Positions 40,901 to 41,141 of a stretch of 41,141 nucleotides of DNA are shown here, piece by piece. Location of the stretch: NCBI GenBank assembly GCA_964353635.1, contig CAYGVS010000006.1, positions 1 to 41,141 of the forward strand, given 5' to 3'. Both the position numbers and the translations under genes were made by a program. Position 1 is the stretch's first letter, and each line of letters opens with the position of its first letter. Under the pieces are notes generated by a model. The model was not told the origin of the DNA, searched no databases, and saw only the letters and a list, made by a program, of their open reading frames with translations. The DNA comes from JAPLVB01 sp964353635 (GTDB taxonomy: Archaea; Aenigmatarchaeota; Aenigmatarchaeia; QMZP01).

Positions 40901-41141
40901 ATATACAACCCCTCAACCCAGAAATGCTGCTCCGGCCAGGTTTATACAGGCAACTGCTGCTCTGATTCGGACTGCTCCTCACCACAAGTTTGCACAAACC
41001 ATGCATGCTCAACACCACCCCAACTATGCGACAATCTTGTGCTGCTTATGCATTTTGACAACCAGGCCCAATATGGGGAATCCCAAACAAATATATACGA
41101 CTTCTCAAAGAACGGCAACAACGGCACAGCAACAGGAGCCA
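37982..41141 (+). CDS. Giant secreted cysteine-rich beta-helix protein, cut by window end
   Basis: One open frame of 1053 codons from ATG 37982 to the window edge, with no stop. A signal peptide (MKQVLLLLVSVLLFSIAFS) is followed by two homologous pectate-lyase-like beta-helix modules. Each begins with NAANCSQQAVQAAVNSA and a DTVLVPAGSCAWSS type block (first copy NCSRDAVQSAINS, TVLIPAGTCTWNS), and each ends with YTPYTYPHPLT. A cysteine-rich segment (SGTCCPPGEVC, STCCTGGSCRP, DPGETCPADNCC) and the start of a LamG-like domain (LVLLMHFDN, SKNGNNGTATG) complete the visible part. It is probably a surface carbohydrate-binding or lyase-like protein. ATG 37975 is in another frame. Confidence 0.88.
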   Translation, partial: MKQVLLLLVSVLLFSIAFSPGTEAATISAANCSRDAVQSAINSSSNNDTVLIPAGTCTWNSGLSWSKPLVIQGMGTDDNPNSWPVINANGVVLFDLHAASGDFRLSRLAFSGSGGIASGGLESCIIQFGGVENSGIPDSIRMDHVKFTNVNAHNVIGVGPWWTFKGITHHPWMLWDHITHSSNIGVMFAKIWGSNAMWQADDDYGTYKAIYIEDSTFYWSPGLANSITDTEMGIRLVFRHNTVTNGEVQMHDTSGTQGARGNRLAEVYENNFVGCIGGGGCNNSPAMVFRGGTGVMYNNTIGPGYGAGRLFQQVWAHAVCNTSTYPRWSDARGNMGCVDSTPEYICSSLAAHCTGGTHGYCETNGNCAVGTCVWSCSSSSDCATGQSCITFDGQQDSYGWPARDQNGRGKDDTNYQNTNSPIYAWGNKDENGNPITLPVPGGSENYLQEDRDFCNHSPATACGSKSAWTYTPYTYPHPLTKKGIINAANCSQQAVQAAVNSANRGDTVLVPAGSCAWSSTLIITKGLTLQGSGVDQTKINGKIILVYYQPDATAQSNHETLKITGFTFDGNDATNPDLGYTGLIRVFNPSATGYVYLVLKNNTIKNTLSSGRGLYITGACWGVASSNTFDRISSPLTAGGNEYDSWNNQVQAYGVAQNFYFEDNTISFSSSYPAGGSGWMESGGGGRYVVRYNTWDYTNAAAPGEFWDVHGLQSGPNCQQYSTMVAEFYGNKIINQMNAYRWMLHRGGWLLMFYNTVAGNTNPPNSVTQYYCNTCQDSAAYGGTATFDQKAQNSYYWRNLASNTEKAFSYSDPGTGGCPSDPVIENTDFFNYNANFDGTAGVGCGPLASRPSTCTTGVGYWATSQSCSDLTGMIGANPATPISGTLYKCTSTNNWTAYYTPYTYPHPLTLSGNPQTCSGTCCPPGEVCSTSYFTPSTDCSTCCTGGSCRPISCGDGHCDPGETCPADNCCSGSIYNPSTQKCCSGQVYTGNCCSDSDCSSPQVCTNHACSTPPQLCDNLVLLMHFDNQAQYGESQTNIYDFSKNGNNGTATGA

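Overview
The window looks like a chromosomal segment of an archaeon, most likely a DPANN-type lineage. The support is a methanogen-type chromatin protein MC1, an archaeal AMP phosphorylase, a DUF373 membrane protein, an archaeal A24 prepilin peptidase, a PGF-pre-PGF surface protein, an archaeal SepF-like domain, an interrupted tRNA gene, an archaeal-looking RNase P RNA, and TATA boxes 20-35 nt upstream of start codons (many transcripts look leaderless). The exact phylum cannot be fixed from the sequence. Genes are short, packed and read on both strands with few operons.

Layout. 1-6350: TrkH potassium transporter (cut by the window edge), a nucleotidyltransferase-HEPN fusion, RNase HI, a secreted beta-helix protein with a dockerin-like tail, and a class III aminotransferase. 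6397-6689: a tRNA gene (probably Pro) with two insertions. 6796-9062: a zinc-ribbon protein with RelA/SpoT-like motifs and a DUF373 protein. 9063-11565: an AT-rich island with a winged-helix regulator, a short tyrosine recombinase and a nuclease-like gene, bounded by flanks carrying the same 8-mer in opposite orientations. 11566-17712: small hypothetical genes, two DnaQ-like proteins (one degenerate), a PD-(D/E)XK-like protein, prepilin peptidase and MC1. 17999-26804: AMP phosphorylase, proton-pumping pyrophosphatase (K460/T463 signature), a PQQ-type propeller, PurD, AlkD-like protein and rhomboid. 26899-33974: a large surface protein, an orphan DNA methyltransferase, MarC and an MFS transporter whose reading frame continues into a SepF-like domain. 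33975-35024: a gene-free kilobase holding a 130-nt nested palindrome and a probable RNase P RNA on the minus strand. 35025-41141: a small RHH-like protein, a D-Ala-D-Ala-ligase-like ATP-grasp enzyme, a membrane hydrolase-like protein and a giant secreted cysteine-rich beta-helix protein that runs off the end.

The main discovery is a dispersed palindromic element, here called the GAAGGCG ladder. Its unit is a 9-nt arm GAAGGCGNN that pairs with NNCGCCTTC. Units are stacked with 9-nt spacers, giving an 18-nt period, so nested 9-bp helices alternate with symmetric 9x9 internal loops. Copies lie in both insertions of the tRNA gene, just upstream of the tRNA, inside the putative RNase P RNA, in frame inside three protein genes, and as a four-rung ladder upstream of the MFS-SepF gene. 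The variable arm positions change in a pairing-preserving way. I do not recognise this family. Its habit resembles the Rickettsia palindromic elements but its sequence and periodic architecture are different.
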